A stretch of 64,000 nucleotides of DNA from Melieria omissa (GCA_963971225.1 OZ020269.1:30297783-30361782); one strand, 5' to 3'. Positions 11,657 to 24,706 are shown, numbered from the stretch's first letter. Numbers and translations: made by a program. Notes: generated by a model not told the origin, from the letters alone.

Positions 11657-11859
11657 TTTTAAGTTTTTTTAGGCACACTGAACTTGTATAGCATTCACCA
11701 AGTCTTGTATTTTCAAGATATATGAAGTTGGAAACCAAACAACGTTTGTCTAATCACCGCGAGTGTTGAGACTAGAATGCGTTTTCAGTCAATGAAGCAC
11801 AGATATACACAGACATCTACAGTGAGGCTTAAGTTAAACCACCCTGTCGGACCTGAGAC

Positions 11860-12737
11860 AACTGGTTCCCAAAATTCATTGGTCTTTCAACTGGTGTTTT
11901 GTAACTCAATTTGACAACCAGTTGTCCAAGTGACTGTCAGCGGATGCAGAAGTCAGTCAGTTTGCGTCTAATCGTTCACGTTCTGCGTGCGCGTTCATAG
12001 GCGAGAAGAGCAGATGAAAATGAGAAAAACGAAACAGAGGTGAGAGAAGCAAAAGAATACTGTTAAGGCTGATATTGCGATTGTTCTGCTACAACAACAA
12101 CGTAGAAATGTTTGAATTTTTCGAACTTTCTGTTTCTATGACACGAAGTTAGGCGGTTTGCACGTTTTGTCTTGAATGATTTCAGTTAGAATTTTGCGTG
12201 GTTGCGTAAAGTAACGAATTGCAGCGGCAGCTTAAATGTATGTATTAATATATTTATTTATTTATTTATGAAATAATTCTTCAATTTATTTATTAATTGC
12301 AGGCGAAGACCCCCAAACAGTTCCGGTAGAAGTGTGTCAACAAGTCGAAGTTCATTTTGGTTCATCTTTGGTGCATTTACCAAACATTTTTTTTTTATTC
12401 GTGATGATTGTTTGTTTTTATTTTTAAATATTTTTAAAATAAAATAATTATTTAAAAAATGCACTGTTTTATTTTCCCCATAAAAATCGAGTGGTTACAA
12501 AACTAATCCAAAAAAAACTAGTTTGCAAACTAATCGCTTTGCAAACTAGTTTGAAAACTGGTTTACTTCGGACCAACCTTGGACTAGTTGCAAAGTGATG
12601 CAGACGGGGACAATTGACCGTCGCCTAGGACACCGCCAAGTTAAAAGTGTGAGTTTCGAGTCGGTTCTGAGGTCATATATGACTGTCAAGCGACCAGTTG
12701 AAAAACTACACTTGGACCAGTCCGATTTCCTACAGGG
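11860..12737. mobile_element. possible DNA element with diverged inverted ends
   Basis: Left tip CACCCTGTCGGACC and right tip (reverse) TGCCCTGTAGGA share CCCTGT-GGA, and both sides have TTTCAACTGGT inside. The interior has repeated ACTAGTTTGCAAACTAGT-like palindromes. The match is weak and no target duplication is clear; an ordinary intergenic stretch is possible. Confidence 0.35.
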
Positions 12738-12739
12738 CA

Positions 12740-14970
12740 CAGAAGAGACATGCGCCAGTTAGTCGTGACAGTGAAAATAAACTTAATTATAAACTTAGAA
12801 ATTTGAGCGACTATCCAGAACTTTGTTTCTATAAACATAAACTTTTGCCCTTTTTATTTATGTTTTATTTATTTAAATCCATCATGGCATATTTTCACTT
12901 AATATTCTTGATTATGTGAACATCCAACGTTTTGAAATAAAAATAGTTTTACAAAAATAATAAGAAATTCATTATATTTTGAACATTTAACAAGTTCTGG
13001 TAAATTGTTCGTTTTCCAATCAAATCAGTGGCAACATTTGCGCAAGCGAAACCATCAGCTGATTGCGTTTTTCGTAGACATATCTACACATAGAAACGAA
13101 ATCGACACGGTTACGCTCTAAATTTATATTCTATAGCTTGGATTGAATACCAATTGTACAGCTGTGCAATTAACAAAGTACTCCAAGTACGGAGAGCCAA
13201 AAAGTTAATTTCTTAAACCGTAAATTTAAAAAAATTCTAGATAACTTTGTTTTATTTGTAATATCAGAAAACAAGTGTCCCGATTTTGGTGTGCACACCC
13301 TTTTTTTGTTTTTTTCGTGTTTTATTTTGAATGCTTACAAAGTGGCTAAAAAAACAATACTACGAACTCTTACTTGCACAATGCGAACATTTTGGAGAAG
13401 GCTTTCCGAATTTAGTGGACCTTGTTTCACGGTGCCCTCTACTGCTTCCCCCCGCGTCTAAAAATGGGTAGCACCGCAAAACAAAATTCCTTAAATCCAG
13501 TTGCGCGTTATTGCTTTGTCTCTAGTAAAACTCACTAAACCAGAAATCGGTTTCCCCCAATTCCGAGAAAATTCTTAAAGTGCTAAGATTTAATTAAATT
13601 AAAAAAAAACTTCAAAGCAAACATAACATTGCATACGTTTAGGCGTCTTTATAAATTACATGCAGCTTGCAATTAGCGATTACGGCGCTATCGTTAAATT
13701 TGTGGATGTTCTTATCTTGGAATCGGCATTACATAGCAACTTGTAAATTATAAATTTATGACGTTTTAAACGCTGACGTCAATCAAAATACAATTCAACA
13801 CTTTTTGTCGAGGAAAATTTACATTCACAATACTCTATAGACTGTTGGTTATTACTAAGTAGAGAATATTATTGATTATTATTAGATTGGTGATTGATTA
13901 ACTGAACCAATAATCTAGGAAGATTAATCAACTTAAAAAAATCGTTTTATAAACTGCGTAGATTGGCCAAGAATACCTCTTCTAACTTATAAGCTTTGAA
14001 CCTATACAAGCTTCATACATGAACGATGAGACCAGGTTCTTTGATGGAACCGCGGAAATAGCTGATGTACAGATAGAGCACACTGGATTCAAACTTAAGG
14101 AATTCACAATGGACCCAGTAAGGTCACCGAGTGGAAGTGCATGTCACACACATACACACACAGCCCTTCTCTCTCTAACCTAACCTACTCGAGGGATATT
14201 TCTTTTTTTTCTTTCTTTAGAACTTCCTTTGATCAGGTGAGCTATGAAAACTCTGTCATTGAATATTTAATGCCCATTTTAGAGCATTGATTGAGTATTT
14301 AATGATAAAATGGCTTCAGAGAAATGGATAAAATGGCTTCTGGCTTCTACCCAAAAAATTAACGAAGGAACAATGAAAGCCCTCATGAGGGGTGTTCCAG
14401 AAAAAGTTAGAAACTTTAATAATAATAATAACAATAATAAAGTTAAAAACTTTACGCCAGAAAACGTATTATAGTTTTTTTCTAATAAATTAAACATAAA
14501 AGACATGTTCAATAAAACCAAACTTTTCAAAAATTGGACTAGTGGATGCTGAGATTTTTTAGTATTTCGATGTCACAATTCTTAATTTTTAATATGAAAG
14601 TTGGAAAAACAATTGTCAAACCACAGTGCTGTCTTTACCCGGTTAATTTAAAAAATTTAAGTGAATTTTCAGAATTTTAAATTAGGACACTATGGACAAG
14701 TTTTCCTACATTAGTTATAATTTTTTTCTAAACCATCTGAAAAATAAACAACAAAAGCATTTGGAGCTTTCATTTTGTTATTTTGCCTTTTAAACTGTAA
14801 TAAACCAAAAGTGTTTCACTATTCAAAGACTTCTTATTTATTTATTATTTCGTATTTAAAACACTTATCAATATTGGTTGCTTAAAAGTCAACAAATCAC
14901 GAACGCAATACAGCACATCTACACACATACAATACACACACAACTGAAATACATTTTATAAATTAATACT
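12740..14970. other. no gene seen
   Basis: AT-rich non-coding sequence. A homopolymer-like (AAT)n stretch at 14418-14440 creates a spurious Leu-rich open frame on the reverse strand. No membrane-exon unit or splice donor pattern recognised. Confidence 0.45.
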
Positions 14971-14973
14971 AAC

Positions 14974-15133
14974 GTTCGGGAAAGAGGGTACTTTTGAGTT
15001 TGAGACTCTGTTTGCGTTTTTTCAGTGAGCTTCCTATTATCAATGCGACAAAAGCACAAAATAATGCACAAAATATTACAAAGAGCACTAAGCTCATCAC
15101 ATAAGCATCTTTGTGCTGAGGATTATGAGGCAT
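14974..15133 (-). CDS. alternative first exon F of third membrane/PY-tail gene
   Basis: ATG at 15133, 53 codons: a polar N-terminus with DAYV, a 24-residue span rich in Leu/Phe/Ala with Cys, then a strongly basic tail (SSLKKRKQSLKLK) and STLFPE. Donor GTTAGT after GAA C, phase 1. The DAYV region is echoed in the decayed copy at 20210-20400. Confidence 0.65.
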
Positions 15134-15363
15134 TTTGCTTATTTGCTTTACTTCGTTTCACTTTTAGTATAAGCACTTTTCAGAGACAATTTATTATCTC
15201 TGCACTTTTCTTACAACATAAATAAGAAAAACTAAAAAGTAAAACGTATAAGTCAAAACTTAATGTAATGAAATTTAAATTCACACTGATCGAGAACGGC
15301 CGGCGGACAACACAAGTTTGTTTTGAACAGCCGAAATGTTGTGGTTAGTGGATAGAATTGATT

Positions 15364-15372
15364 AGATAAGAC
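15364..15372 (+). promoter_or_regulatory. GATA-type site upstream of exon F
   Basis: AGATAAGAC 230 bp upstream of the exon F ATG, repeated exactly at 15491-15499. Assignment rests on motif and spacing. Confidence 0.4.
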
Positions 15373-15629
15373 ATGAAAAGCTGCAACGCTAGTCGGTCAG
15401 TCGACTAGCCAATAACTATCGATTGGGCTATAAACTGTTGATAACGGGCCCATTTGGACGGGTCCCATGTGATGCAAAACAATGTGCAGCAGATAAGACC
15501 GGAGCATTGTACGTGCAAACGATGTTTGAATATCTTTGCTAACGGTCAGCATTGCAGCATATTTAATTGAATAATCAAGAACCATAGCTGATTTCTGTCA
15601 CAATGGAGGACACGACAGCAAGCAAGTGT

Positions 15630-16400
15630 TAGATAGGCGTGGTCAGTCTTATATAGACTATGTTTACTCCTATCAACATTGATTTGACAGCGTGTACTAT
15701 CATTGTTTTGCTAGTTTAATGGGCACGGAAAGTGGGCATGGTCGATTCTATATGGCATATGTTTAACACAGTGAGACGCTGAATCGTTTGATACCCATAT
15801 TGTCTTACATGAATATGTGGACCATAGTAGGTGTTAGAGGTGGGCATGGTCAATCACATATAGCCTATGCACTATTCCAACACAAAAGAAATCGTTTGTT
15901 GATCCCACGACACTAAAACTCAGATTTAAATCTTCGTCTTGATTAAACCCTGGTCAAACACATAGTGCGAATACGACCTGAAAAGTAGGCGTGGCACCTC
16001 CCATACAATTTAAAATTGTAATATGGAATAACTTTGGAACTACAGGTCGCACATCAATGACACTTGCCACAGACTTACGATTTAGACGTTCCCTTCGATA
16101 CGGGGAATGGGGGAGTATTGGGGCATGGCACCGCTTATACAACCAAAATTTTTAATATGCAATAGCTTGGGAATTATAAGTCGGATAGCATTGAAATTTT
16201 GCATACCATCGTCCCATAGATGTGTCATTCTCTGATCAAATTGTATGGTCGTTGGACAAGGAGCGTGGCACTCTTTTGTGACTTAAATTTTTCGCGTAAC
16301 TTTGAAACCGAGGCTCACATCAATGAAACTGGGTCGCACAATTCGACTGGAGGAATGGATTGGACATAGTATAATTGCATAAAAGGGGCGTGGGCGTATT
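15630..16400. repeat. two degenerate tandem repeat blocks
   Basis: Three copies of a unit of about 100 bp around GGGCATGGTCRATYCTATAT (near 15633, 15731, 15840), followed by three copies of a 130-145-bp unit around GGCGTGGCACC (near 15988, 16118, 16262). Copies are well diverged. Could be the body of an old transposon; no coding capacity. Confidence 0.5.
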
Positions 16401-16426
16401 TGTTGGTCCTGACTGACTGATCGCAG

Positions 16427-16750
16427 CCGCCGTAGCTCAGCTGGCTAGTGCGTTGGGCCGCGAGTCAAGACTCCGCGAGTTCAATACTCCGTTGCGTTAA
16501 CACCGAAAAAAAAAAAGAAAAACAACAATTTTTCTTTCGGCGGCTGTCCTTTCAGCAGGAAATGGCAAAACTTTGAGAGTAGAATTGCCTATGAAAAAGC
16601 TCCCAACTCGCTGTTCGGAATCGGCATAAAACTGTAGGTCCCTTCCATCTGTGTACAAATTCGCACGCACAACATGGATGGTTGCGGGTAGCTAAGGCCT
16701 TAGTCTCGTAATCGGACTGTCGTGCCAGTCAAGAAGAATAAGAAGAAGAC
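16427..16750 (+). mobile_element. tRNA-derived SINE (family 1)
   Basis: Head has a perfect A box TAGCTCAGCTGG and a degenerate B box (GAGTTCAATACTC); tail is AAGAAGAATAAGAAGAAG. Flanked by GACTGACTGA repeats that look like a target duplication. About 90 percent similar by eye to the inverted copy at 9568-9902. Not a functional tRNA. Confidence 0.8.
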
Positions 16751-17159
16751 TGACTGACCGATTGACTGACTGATTCGTCACCGCCCAGCCCAAACCGCTT
16801 AAGCTACAAACATAAAATTTGAAATGTAGGCACATTTAAGTAATTTAGGGTCGAAAGGGTATGAAGAAACTTCATTTATTGGGCCAGTAGACTTCAAACT
16901 TGCGTGCAAAGCCGCTGAGCCCTGCTAAGTAGTAGTATATGTAGATAAATAAAGTGTATACTACAAATTATCTGAACTATATATATTTTTTTTAAATCTT
17001 TATTTGCCCTTCTTCAGGAAAGACACTTGATTGTTGAACAATTATACGAATTTATTTTTGTGTATCTTTATGACGAGTATACTCGACATTAAGCGACAAA
17101 ATTTTCGTTTCGTTCTGAGGAGGAGTATACTCGACATAAGCAGTTTAAGGGTTAACAAA

Positions 17160-18150
17160 TACGTAACTTTTATCATGTGTGAATTTTTTTACTATAACGC
17201 TTAAAACCAACGAATCAATCTATACTTTTGGAGACTTTGGAGTGCACATATAACTCTTATCATCATCTAAAATTGTGTTGAGTTTTTACTGCTATGCAGA
17301 AAGTCGATTGATAACTTTGCCCGGTTTACCTTTTCAAAAGTCTCAAAATCAATTGTTTTTTGCAATATCTCAATTTCAATTGGCATAATTAAAATCATAT
17401 GATTAGATTACACACTACGAAATAGTGAAAGAGATTTCTATTGTAAATTGCAGTTTTTTATGTTAGAGTAGTGATTCTGTAAAAATAACTAACAACCAAA
17501 TTAGAGGTTTGAGTTGATTAAGACTGATTAATTTATAAATTGATTACGATTATCTCAGTTATTAATTAATGGAAATTTTATTATATGTACAAACAATAAG
17601 TAAAGCTACTTCCATTTGTACGATGTTGTACAAAATTATTGTAATTAAATTATAATCTACTGAAACATTCTCGGAACAATATTTAGGGTCAAGTTTTATG
17701 CTCTTTTAAGAATTTAAATGAGCTGATAACTTTGCAACTAGGCTCTGCATAAACATTAAACTTAAAATTGACTAATTTGGCTTCTGTACACAAATGAAAA
17801 CATGTGCCAAATTTAAAACAACAATGTTTATTTGGATCTGTTACTATTTGCCCTATTTTGTCTGGCGTCTTGACGTCAGATACCACTGTTCAAGTGCACC
17901 TCAGCTGGTGGCACGAACATATAGATAGAATTTGAGTGATAAGCTTACTATCTTTATTAGGCTTTCAAGAGATCCATATTGATTTCAACGCTCAAGTCAA
18001 TATTGCACTCGGATTAGATTTGGAAAAAGATAAATTCAGCCTAGAAATATGTTGAGTTTTCGTGTCGAAAACAACTCAAAATTGTTGCACTCAAATTAAG
18101 TATTGAGACTTTGTACAAGACTCAACATTGGGAGCAACAGTGAACGGTGC
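17160..18150. other. no gene seen
   Basis: AT-rich sequence; one reverse-strand open frame (17689-17886) without domain or membrane span. The TTAA-GGGTT end at 17145-17154 preceded by GAGTATACTCGAC may be the tip of another piggyBac-like copy whose other end I could not place. Confidence 0.4.
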
Positions 18151-18152
18151 AG

Positions 18153-18664
18153 TTAACCCTTTCGACCCCGAATTTTATACAGTGTCTCGATATAACTTTT
18201 TGGTATTTAAATCATGAAACACCTACAAAGTGTGTACACGACATTTGAAGACGCCATGCCTCTTTGTTAGAATTCTAGAGCTTGTTTACTTTTGAACAAT
18301 TTTAACTTAAAATTAAATAAATTTGTATCAATATTTTTTAATAACAGAAAAATTATTTAGTATTTATGGAAAAACACAAAATTATCACTTTTTGATTTAT
18401 TTAAGCATTATTAAAGAAACAGGGTTTTGATCAAACGCGCCCAATTCGTAGACTTCTATTAGAACACAAACTTTACTTGATATCGCTGCAAATTATTGGA
18501 AGGGGATAACAGTACAATTGTTGTAATTTGCTTTGAATTCTCTTCTAAATATATTAATTTGTTGGTGCCTACTTATATCAAACCCATAAATCAATCGTAG
18601 CTTTTCTATAAGATGACAAACAGGTTAAGTTGCTCTGAGGCAACTTTGGAGTCGAAAGGGTTAA
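18153..18664 (+). mobile_element. piggyBac-like MITE, complete copy
   Basis: 512 bp from TTAACCCTTTCGACCCC to GGAGTCGAAAGGGTTAA, with TTAA at both ends and matching inverted tips. It is the best-preserved member of the family also found at 4246, 45592 and 60476. Non-coding. Confidence 0.8.
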
Positions 18665-19570
18665 ATTGCCGAGGCTGTCACAATGAGGATTCACTACATG
18701 TGTGATTGTTTATGTTGGACACACGCAAAAATGAGTCAGAACTCGAATACGTCACAAATGACTCAGGTGCTGATTGATCAGTGAAAGTGCCGCGAAGCGA
18801 GTGACGTAAATATCGCTTAGTGTTCAATGATTGATGTGGAACTGTTGTTTGAGGTATTTTCCCGCAACTGGTGTTTTATAACTGTTTAGGCAACTTTAGA
18901 ACATTGCAACAGCCTTAAAAGAAGGGAGCAAAAAATCAAACAAGATTAGTTCCAGAAAAAAATATAATGCATTTACTACGATTAAGGTTTTATTTTTTAT
19001 TTTTTTTTGACTCGAACAAACGCGCAGGGGATGATGACCCCTATTAATGCGAGGCATTGCGTTGGTTCAAGAGGGATATGAAAGTGAGTATATAGGGTTT
19101 TGAGTGAAGTGGTTATGGACTCATTTGATTATACTTCTTTGTTTTTTTAATCAAATGAAGTCAAAAGAGCCAAAATATTAAAAAAAAACACTATTCAGTT
19201 GTTATTCTTCTCGTCGCTGTTATTCACTGAACTTGTTGCTTAACGCTAAAAACTCAATGAAATTAAGATTTTCAATGAGCCCAAAATTACACAAATTCTC
19301 ATGATAAATTAAAAAAAAAGGCACTTCACATATCCATTTTGGTGTTGATTTTATTCGAGTAGTTTGTAGCGGAAGTCTGCTCTTTAGTGTTCATGATCTT
19401 CGACTTAAATTGGCCGCTTCGCAATGGACCAAACAAAGAACCAATAACTTCTGTACAGATTTATTCACTACAGTTTACGTTACCACTTTCTGTTTTTAGT
19501 TCTTTGGCTCGGCGCTGACTTCGTTTACATATCCTACGACATTGCAGACATGCGATTTTCATTCAATATA
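18665..19570. other. no gene seen
   Basis: Contains A/T runs and short low-information frames. It could hold the 3' flank of the exon units to the right; nothing specific is supported. Confidence 0.4.
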
Positions 19571-19571
19571 C

Positions 19572-19668
19572 GTCGCCGACGACGCAACAAAACCGCCAGT
19601 AAAACAAGTAAAAAGGACACCAGTACAACCGCCACCACGACCACAATTATGTCCACATAGAATTCCAT
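19572..19668 (-). CDS. alternative first exon G of third membrane/PY-tail gene
   Basis: ATG at 19668: MEFYVDII, a Val/Leu-rich span, then RRRR. The preferred end is a GTATAT donor after CGA C (32 codons, phase 1). A longer reading with ILNEN (38 codons) would need a GC donor and is less likely. It lies only 226 bp from exon H, the tightest pair in the array. The exact 3' edge is uncertain. Confidence 0.5.
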
Positions 19669-19893
19669 TTTTCGAAATGCCCGCCGCCGCAAACCAAAAA
19701 CTAATTCAACTAAACACTTTGCAAAGTCATTTCGATTTAATGCTATAAAAATATGTGCTCCGAGTGCTATCTTAGTTGCACCTAATTCGCATAAGAAAGG
19801 ATAAATACACATGATGAATGGCTGCGATAAGGGCAGCGATAGCTCCACGGTGGCACTGATTGAAGCCACAGCTAAACTGCGCAGCAATTGTAC

Positions 19894-20020
19894 CTTCAAC
19901 GGTAACGCAGGTGCGTTTCATCATCAAACGCTGGCGCCGTTTAAAGGCGAGGAACACGAAAAACAGCACTAAAAGACTTAAAGTTGGCAAAAAAATGCTA
20001 AAAAAGTAAATGTAAAACAT
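19894..20020 (-). CDS. alternative first exon H of third membrane/PY-tail gene
   Basis: ATG at 20020, 42 codons: aromatic N-terminus and span from MFYIYFF through FFVFLAF, then FKRRQRLMMKR and TCVTVE. Donor GTACAA after GAA G, phase 1; GTACAA is a weaker donor than in sister exons. The frame runs on for 40 codons unspliced without similarity to anything in the family. Confidence 0.5.
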
Positions 20021-20209
20021 TTTGCTTCACTGCGCGCTCACGCCACGTTCTTGCTCGGAGGAAATTAATGGAGTAACTGATCGCGCGGTTTCAGGAAAAG
20101 CTGCCATGCCCCTATGGAGGCAATATTAATTTCTATGTTCACACTTTCATTCGTTGGCTTTTATCAATTCAATTTCATACGATCTATCTATCTGGATGGC
20201 ATTTTTGAC

Positions 20210-20400
20210 ACATGTGAATGAATTTTTAAGCCCAAGCAACAGCGATATGGAACAGAAACCACAAAAAGTGGCAGGCGAAAAAAATCCCCTACACACATAT
20301 AGCAAAAAATGCACATAGTTCTGTTAGTAGTCCATGAACTAATCACGTAAGCATCTTGAATGAATGGGCTACTAAAATTCATAGGGGTATTCACACCCAA
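20210..20400 (-). pseudogene. decayed copy of a membrane first exon (F-like)
   Basis: An open frame from 20400 contains QDAYVIS, matching KDAYVMS of exon F, and the following DNA (TGTGCATTTTTTG) matches F at the nucleotide level. The hydrophobic part is split across frames and there is no convincing phase-1 donor. The best reading is a degenerate duplicate; a functional exon in a different frame is not excluded. Confidence 0.4.
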
Positions 20401-20445
20401 CTCGTTACCTTGTTAGTTCGGTATTCGGTAGTTTTGTACAAACTA

Positions 20446-20692
20446 AAGGCTTGATTACACGTAACGAGTAGAGTGACGAGACACCGAGTTGTTTTAACGT
20501 ATTTTGACACGTAGCGAGTCAGTTCGGTTTACGAAAAGAAGAAAAATGTAACGGTAAAGTAGTACTTGGCCTAGTAAACAAAATGTGATTCTAGTGACTC
20601 TCTCGCCATTTTACTCGGTTACTAACTCAATCAACAACCCGCTGTCTAGTCGCTGTCTCGTCACTCTACTCGTTACGTGTAATCAAGCCTTA
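20446..20692. mobile_element. PIF/Harbinger-like MITE
   Basis: About 247 bp with near-perfect 35-bp inverted ends starting AAGGCTTGATTACACG, flanked by TAA on both sides. A 3-bp TWA target duplication fits the PIF/Harbinger superfamily. Non-coding. Confidence 0.7.
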
Positions 20693-20699
20693 ACAAAGT

Positions 20700-21930
20700 A
20701 ACGAACTCGTTGTGAAGTTCAATTTATTTTTAGACTGTAGGACTCACACAATAGACGCTCACAAGTTCAAACTCTCACAAACTCGAACCTCATTTTGGAT
20801 TGCATTGAATGTTCTAAGATTCGAACTGGCGCACAGTGGGGTAATTGATGCCCAAAATGGCGAGTAATTCAAAAAGGTGAAATGCAAATTTCTTTATAGA
20901 AATATCTTAATAGAATATAATTTTTCTTCTTCTTCTTTCTAATTTCTTAATAGAAATAAAAGTAGATCAAATTGTGCATCACTGGGTGAAAAAAATTTGA
21001 GGTGCCTTTTTGTGCCTTCTTTGAAATATTTAAGTTTTAGTGCTTCAAGGTCAATGCTAAATTGTGCATTTAAGTTTTGTTCATAATTTTTCTATACCTT
21101 CGTAAATATTATATTAAATTCTTATAATTTCTGATTTTACCAAATTTTTGGATATTTAGCGTTGAACTGACACTTTTGAATTCTTCCGTCTACTGTTTCT
21201 GTTCATTTGGTATAATTGTTGTTTTGCTTTTATCAACTCAAAAGTGTAACTAGCACACAATTTAATTGACAAAATGATTACTAGACAGTTTTAAACCAAT
21301 AATCTTTATTTTAGACTGTCAGTTATTTATGGTTGGATATGATTTTTTTCAATGCCTTTTTCATTTATCGTACAAACTAACAACACATAAGTGCCAAGAA
21401 AGGTCAGAAAACGATATGAAAATTGTCAATGAAACAAAAAAAGACTGATTCAAAATGGGCCTTAGGGAGAAAGCAGGTTTGATTGTTGATCAACCAAAAC
21501 CCGGATTTAGCAACTAAAAATTAATTAAAAAATAAATTGATGGAAAGATTTTCCAAAAACTTCCAAAAATATACAGACTTTTTGAGGGATCAGTTTTTTC
21601 GTGACAGTCCTTAAATTGATGGAAATACAGCAGAAGATTCTGTCGAAACGCAAAGCTATCGGCTGAAATCACGAATGTTGATTTGGACTTAATAAAGAAT
21701 AATAAATAAAAAAGTTATATTGACGGTGGTTTCTTGTGGCCATGAAGTAGAAATTGAATTTGAAGCTATGTAAACAATCTTTCTATGTAAACAAATACTT
21801 AACATTAATTTTGTTAACTCAGCTGAATTGATCGCCGTTTTCAATGATCAATACCCCACTGTGGCGCGTGGAAGTTGCGAGCGTTTCCTTTCTTTCTTCC
21901 CCCTTGTTTTGCTGTTTACATTGCTTACAC
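20700..21930. other. no gene seen
   Basis: AT-rich sequence lacking splice-supported frames; overlapping opposite-strand frames near 21828-22054 belong to the MITE edge. Confidence 0.4.
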
Positions 21931-21933
21931 AAA

Positions 21934-22157
21934 TTAACCCATTCGCTGCCAAGCACAAGTATACTCGTCTTTGGCAGGGTGTCATGTATTGCCAAGACGA
22001 GTATACTCGTCCTACTTTATATATGTTATAACATGCAGGCTTTTGAATAAGCAAATTTTTGTGTGCATAACAGAGCTTTGGTAAACAATAACACTCAAAA
22101 TATAAATGGCAATGGGAATGACTTCATATAATTTAGGCTTGGCAGCGAATGGGTTAA
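21934..22157. mobile_element. piggyBac-like MITE (TTAACCCATTCGC family)
   Basis: 224 bp bounded by TTAACCCATTCGCTGCC and GGCAGCGAATGGGTTAA: TTAA target site and inverted tips of about 20 bp. An internal ACGAGTATACTCGTC palindrome is present. The tips differ from those of the CCCTTTCG family, so this is a separate family. Confidence 0.75.
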
Positions 22158-22159
22158 AT

Positions 22160-24700
22160 GAAGAAGGGGAATCACCAAATTGGCATTGTTTTGCCCCAAG
22201 CTCGTGAATGATTATTACGTATGTAAACATTTAGCTCAGTTTCGATTAAAAGTAAAAAGAAAAGTATTAATGTCGAATACACGTAGTAAAAAAATTGTTT
22301 ACTTCGAAAGTTAAAATTAAAATCTTAAATAAGCTTGATGAAGTTGTTCAGTTGAATCGCTTAGCTGTGAATTTATGGGTCATATGCAATTCAATGTGAC
22401 GAAAATAAAGAAATGATCACATTCAAGTTATTAGATGTCGTTTCAATATTTAATGGACTTTTTACATGAATTAAAAAAGTTCAGAAATTAGAACATTTCG
22501 GAAATTTGAACTACCTCTTGTACAAAGTGGTTCGAATTTGTGAGCGTCTACTGTATATTTAATGTTGACAGTTACATCCAGCTATTTTTTTACCAATTCT
22601 ATTGCGCTTCAACGATTGATTCATTCATTCACTACCTAAATTTCATCTACCACCTAGGTAACATATGTGCTTTAACTTTACAGTGTCAACTGTGAGAATT
22701 GGTTAAAAACTGGTCGTATTTTAAACAGTGCGTAGCGCGACGAACAAGTCAAAGGATCGACTGAATGCAAGTACAGATTTTAAAGAGACAATGGCAAGCC
22801 CCCAGTAAAACTATTCCCCATGAAAACGTATCGAAACCGTTATTCTAAAACGGCATAAAGCTGTAGGACTTTACATGTCCTTATTTGTAGCATTCAAATA
22901 TTAAAAATCTATTATAAATACAGAGAAAACAATAAGATTGCGGAAAATTCAAGAGAAAAGGATTATAGTATTGACCGACCGAGAACTAAAGAACTAGAAC
23001 TATCAGAACTAAACTTAAATGCTCATAGAAAAGTTATTATACATGGAAATTTTGACAACAACAAGAATAAAAGCGTAAGATTTCAATGAATTGAAAAGCC
23101 AAATACTGAACTCTATGCAGACAGATTTTAAGATGTTGGATGGAGGTGGCTTTTAGAACCATGTGGCGTATGTATTTCCACAGATACCTCATCCCAACGT
23201 CAAGTCAAGTCTATAATCTACGCTAGCAAATTATCCACTTTGGTCAAGCTCGAGATCAACATTCGAAACACCATTGCCGGAATAACGAATTATCAAAAGG
23301 TTGACTGACCGCTGGAAGCATTGCCAGCGAAGCTGATTGGGCGCTCTTCCATACATAATGAAATTAGTGTAGCTTCAAAATAAAACCACAATCAACTTAA
23401 TAACTCACACTGTTATTGTTCTATCTTGTTGCCCTTTAAGCCTAATTAAGGCACTACTTTAAAAACGCGTTAAAAAAATAGTCAAATTTCGATTTTATTT
23501 ATTTAGTCCACATGTCGCAGGGGTCTGATTAATACATATTTTCTAGAAAATTGACACAGTTGTTCGATCACATGTGCAAAGCCCAATGCAACAGCCGTTA
23601 GTTATTTCACAACTTAGGGCAGTGTTTCTCAAATAATCTTTCGTTACAATACATAAAGTCCCTCAGTGGGAAAAAAGTCTGTGTACTCAAAAATTTGCCA
23701 AAGCAGAAAATGTAGACAAAAGGATTATTTGTTAAATTCTATAAAATGTAATGAAGAAAAATTTTAATCATTCAGGTATTAAAAAGATTCTAATTGGCAA
23801 ATTTGTATTCATTTCACTGAAATATTCGAACCTGTTTTTTCTCAATTTATTTCAACATATCAGAATTTTTTAACGACATGTCAGTTTTTATCATCGCACC
23901 TGATTTTTAATTGAATAAATTAAAATTTTTTCAATTCTAATTATTAAACAAGACTAATGATTTCGTTTTTATACAACTCACAGCATTGTTTACCACAAGG
24001 AGATCTCAAGCATGTAAGTTTGAGGAGCACTGACCGGTACTGTAAAATAAATCGGGTTCACCAATCTAAGTACTTAAATATATTTATCTGTACATATATA
24101 CGTTTTGTGGACTGGGTTGCTTGGTGCTGATAGCAACCTTCAAGTTTCATTAAAACATTTCGTCATTTGAAGTGTAAATACTTAGATTCATTGAGCTCAT
24201 ATTGTTTGAATAAATGAACGAACGGCTTTTGATATTTTTTGTTCGAATCGCGCCAACTCGGCAGAAATTCTAGCCGCATGCAAATGAGTCACAGTCGCAG
24301 CTCGGGTTGGCTGATAACTTGCTACTTGAAAACGTAGCTATCGCTCTATCGCTTCTCAACTTTGTTTACCGACAAACGTACACCCACACGCTTATGGATT
24401 TATATATGTACATATGTATCAAATACGTTTGAAGCCAGCCATGAACAGGAAGTGCAGACGTAGGGGAATATCAAATCGAGCTGCTTTTGCTTTGCAAATT
24501 GACAGCAACTTCAAAATGGAAGTGATAACTTCGCAAGCAGCACCGCGTGCGTACGCAAATTCGAGTATAAAAGTGACGCAATTGATGGTCTTGTGCTGTG
24601 AGCAAAGGTCGCTCTCCACTGATTATCATACAAGTGTAGAGTTGTCTCACTATGCAATGAGCCCAAAATGTGACATCTATTGGTGAAATTTAATGTGCAC
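22160..24700. other. no gene seen
   Basis: Mostly AT-rich. At 24567-24580 a TATAAAAG box sits in a G+C-richer segment (24420-24680) with overlapping frames on both strands. None shows a domain or a splice-consistent extension. Confidence 0.4.
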
Positions 24701-24706
24701 ACTTAC

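Noticed and set aside
14279..14530. Leu-rich minus-strand frame as a membrane exon
   Set aside because: Leu run derives from an (AAT/AAC) repeat; no phase-1 donor or basic stop-transfer like the array units.
16433..16500. tRNA gene
   Set aside because: A-box is good but the B box is degenerate and the sequence continues into a SINE body with GAA-rich tail; a second copy has target duplications.
19534..19899. 121-codon minus frame as one protein
   Set aside because: The upstream part of the frame overlaps the H region and does not resemble the units; the internal ATG at 19668 gives the unit-like anchor.
24414..24702. Plus-strand gene behind the TATAAAAG box at 24567
   Set aside because: Overlapping frames on both strands without domain, Kozak or splice-consistent continuation.
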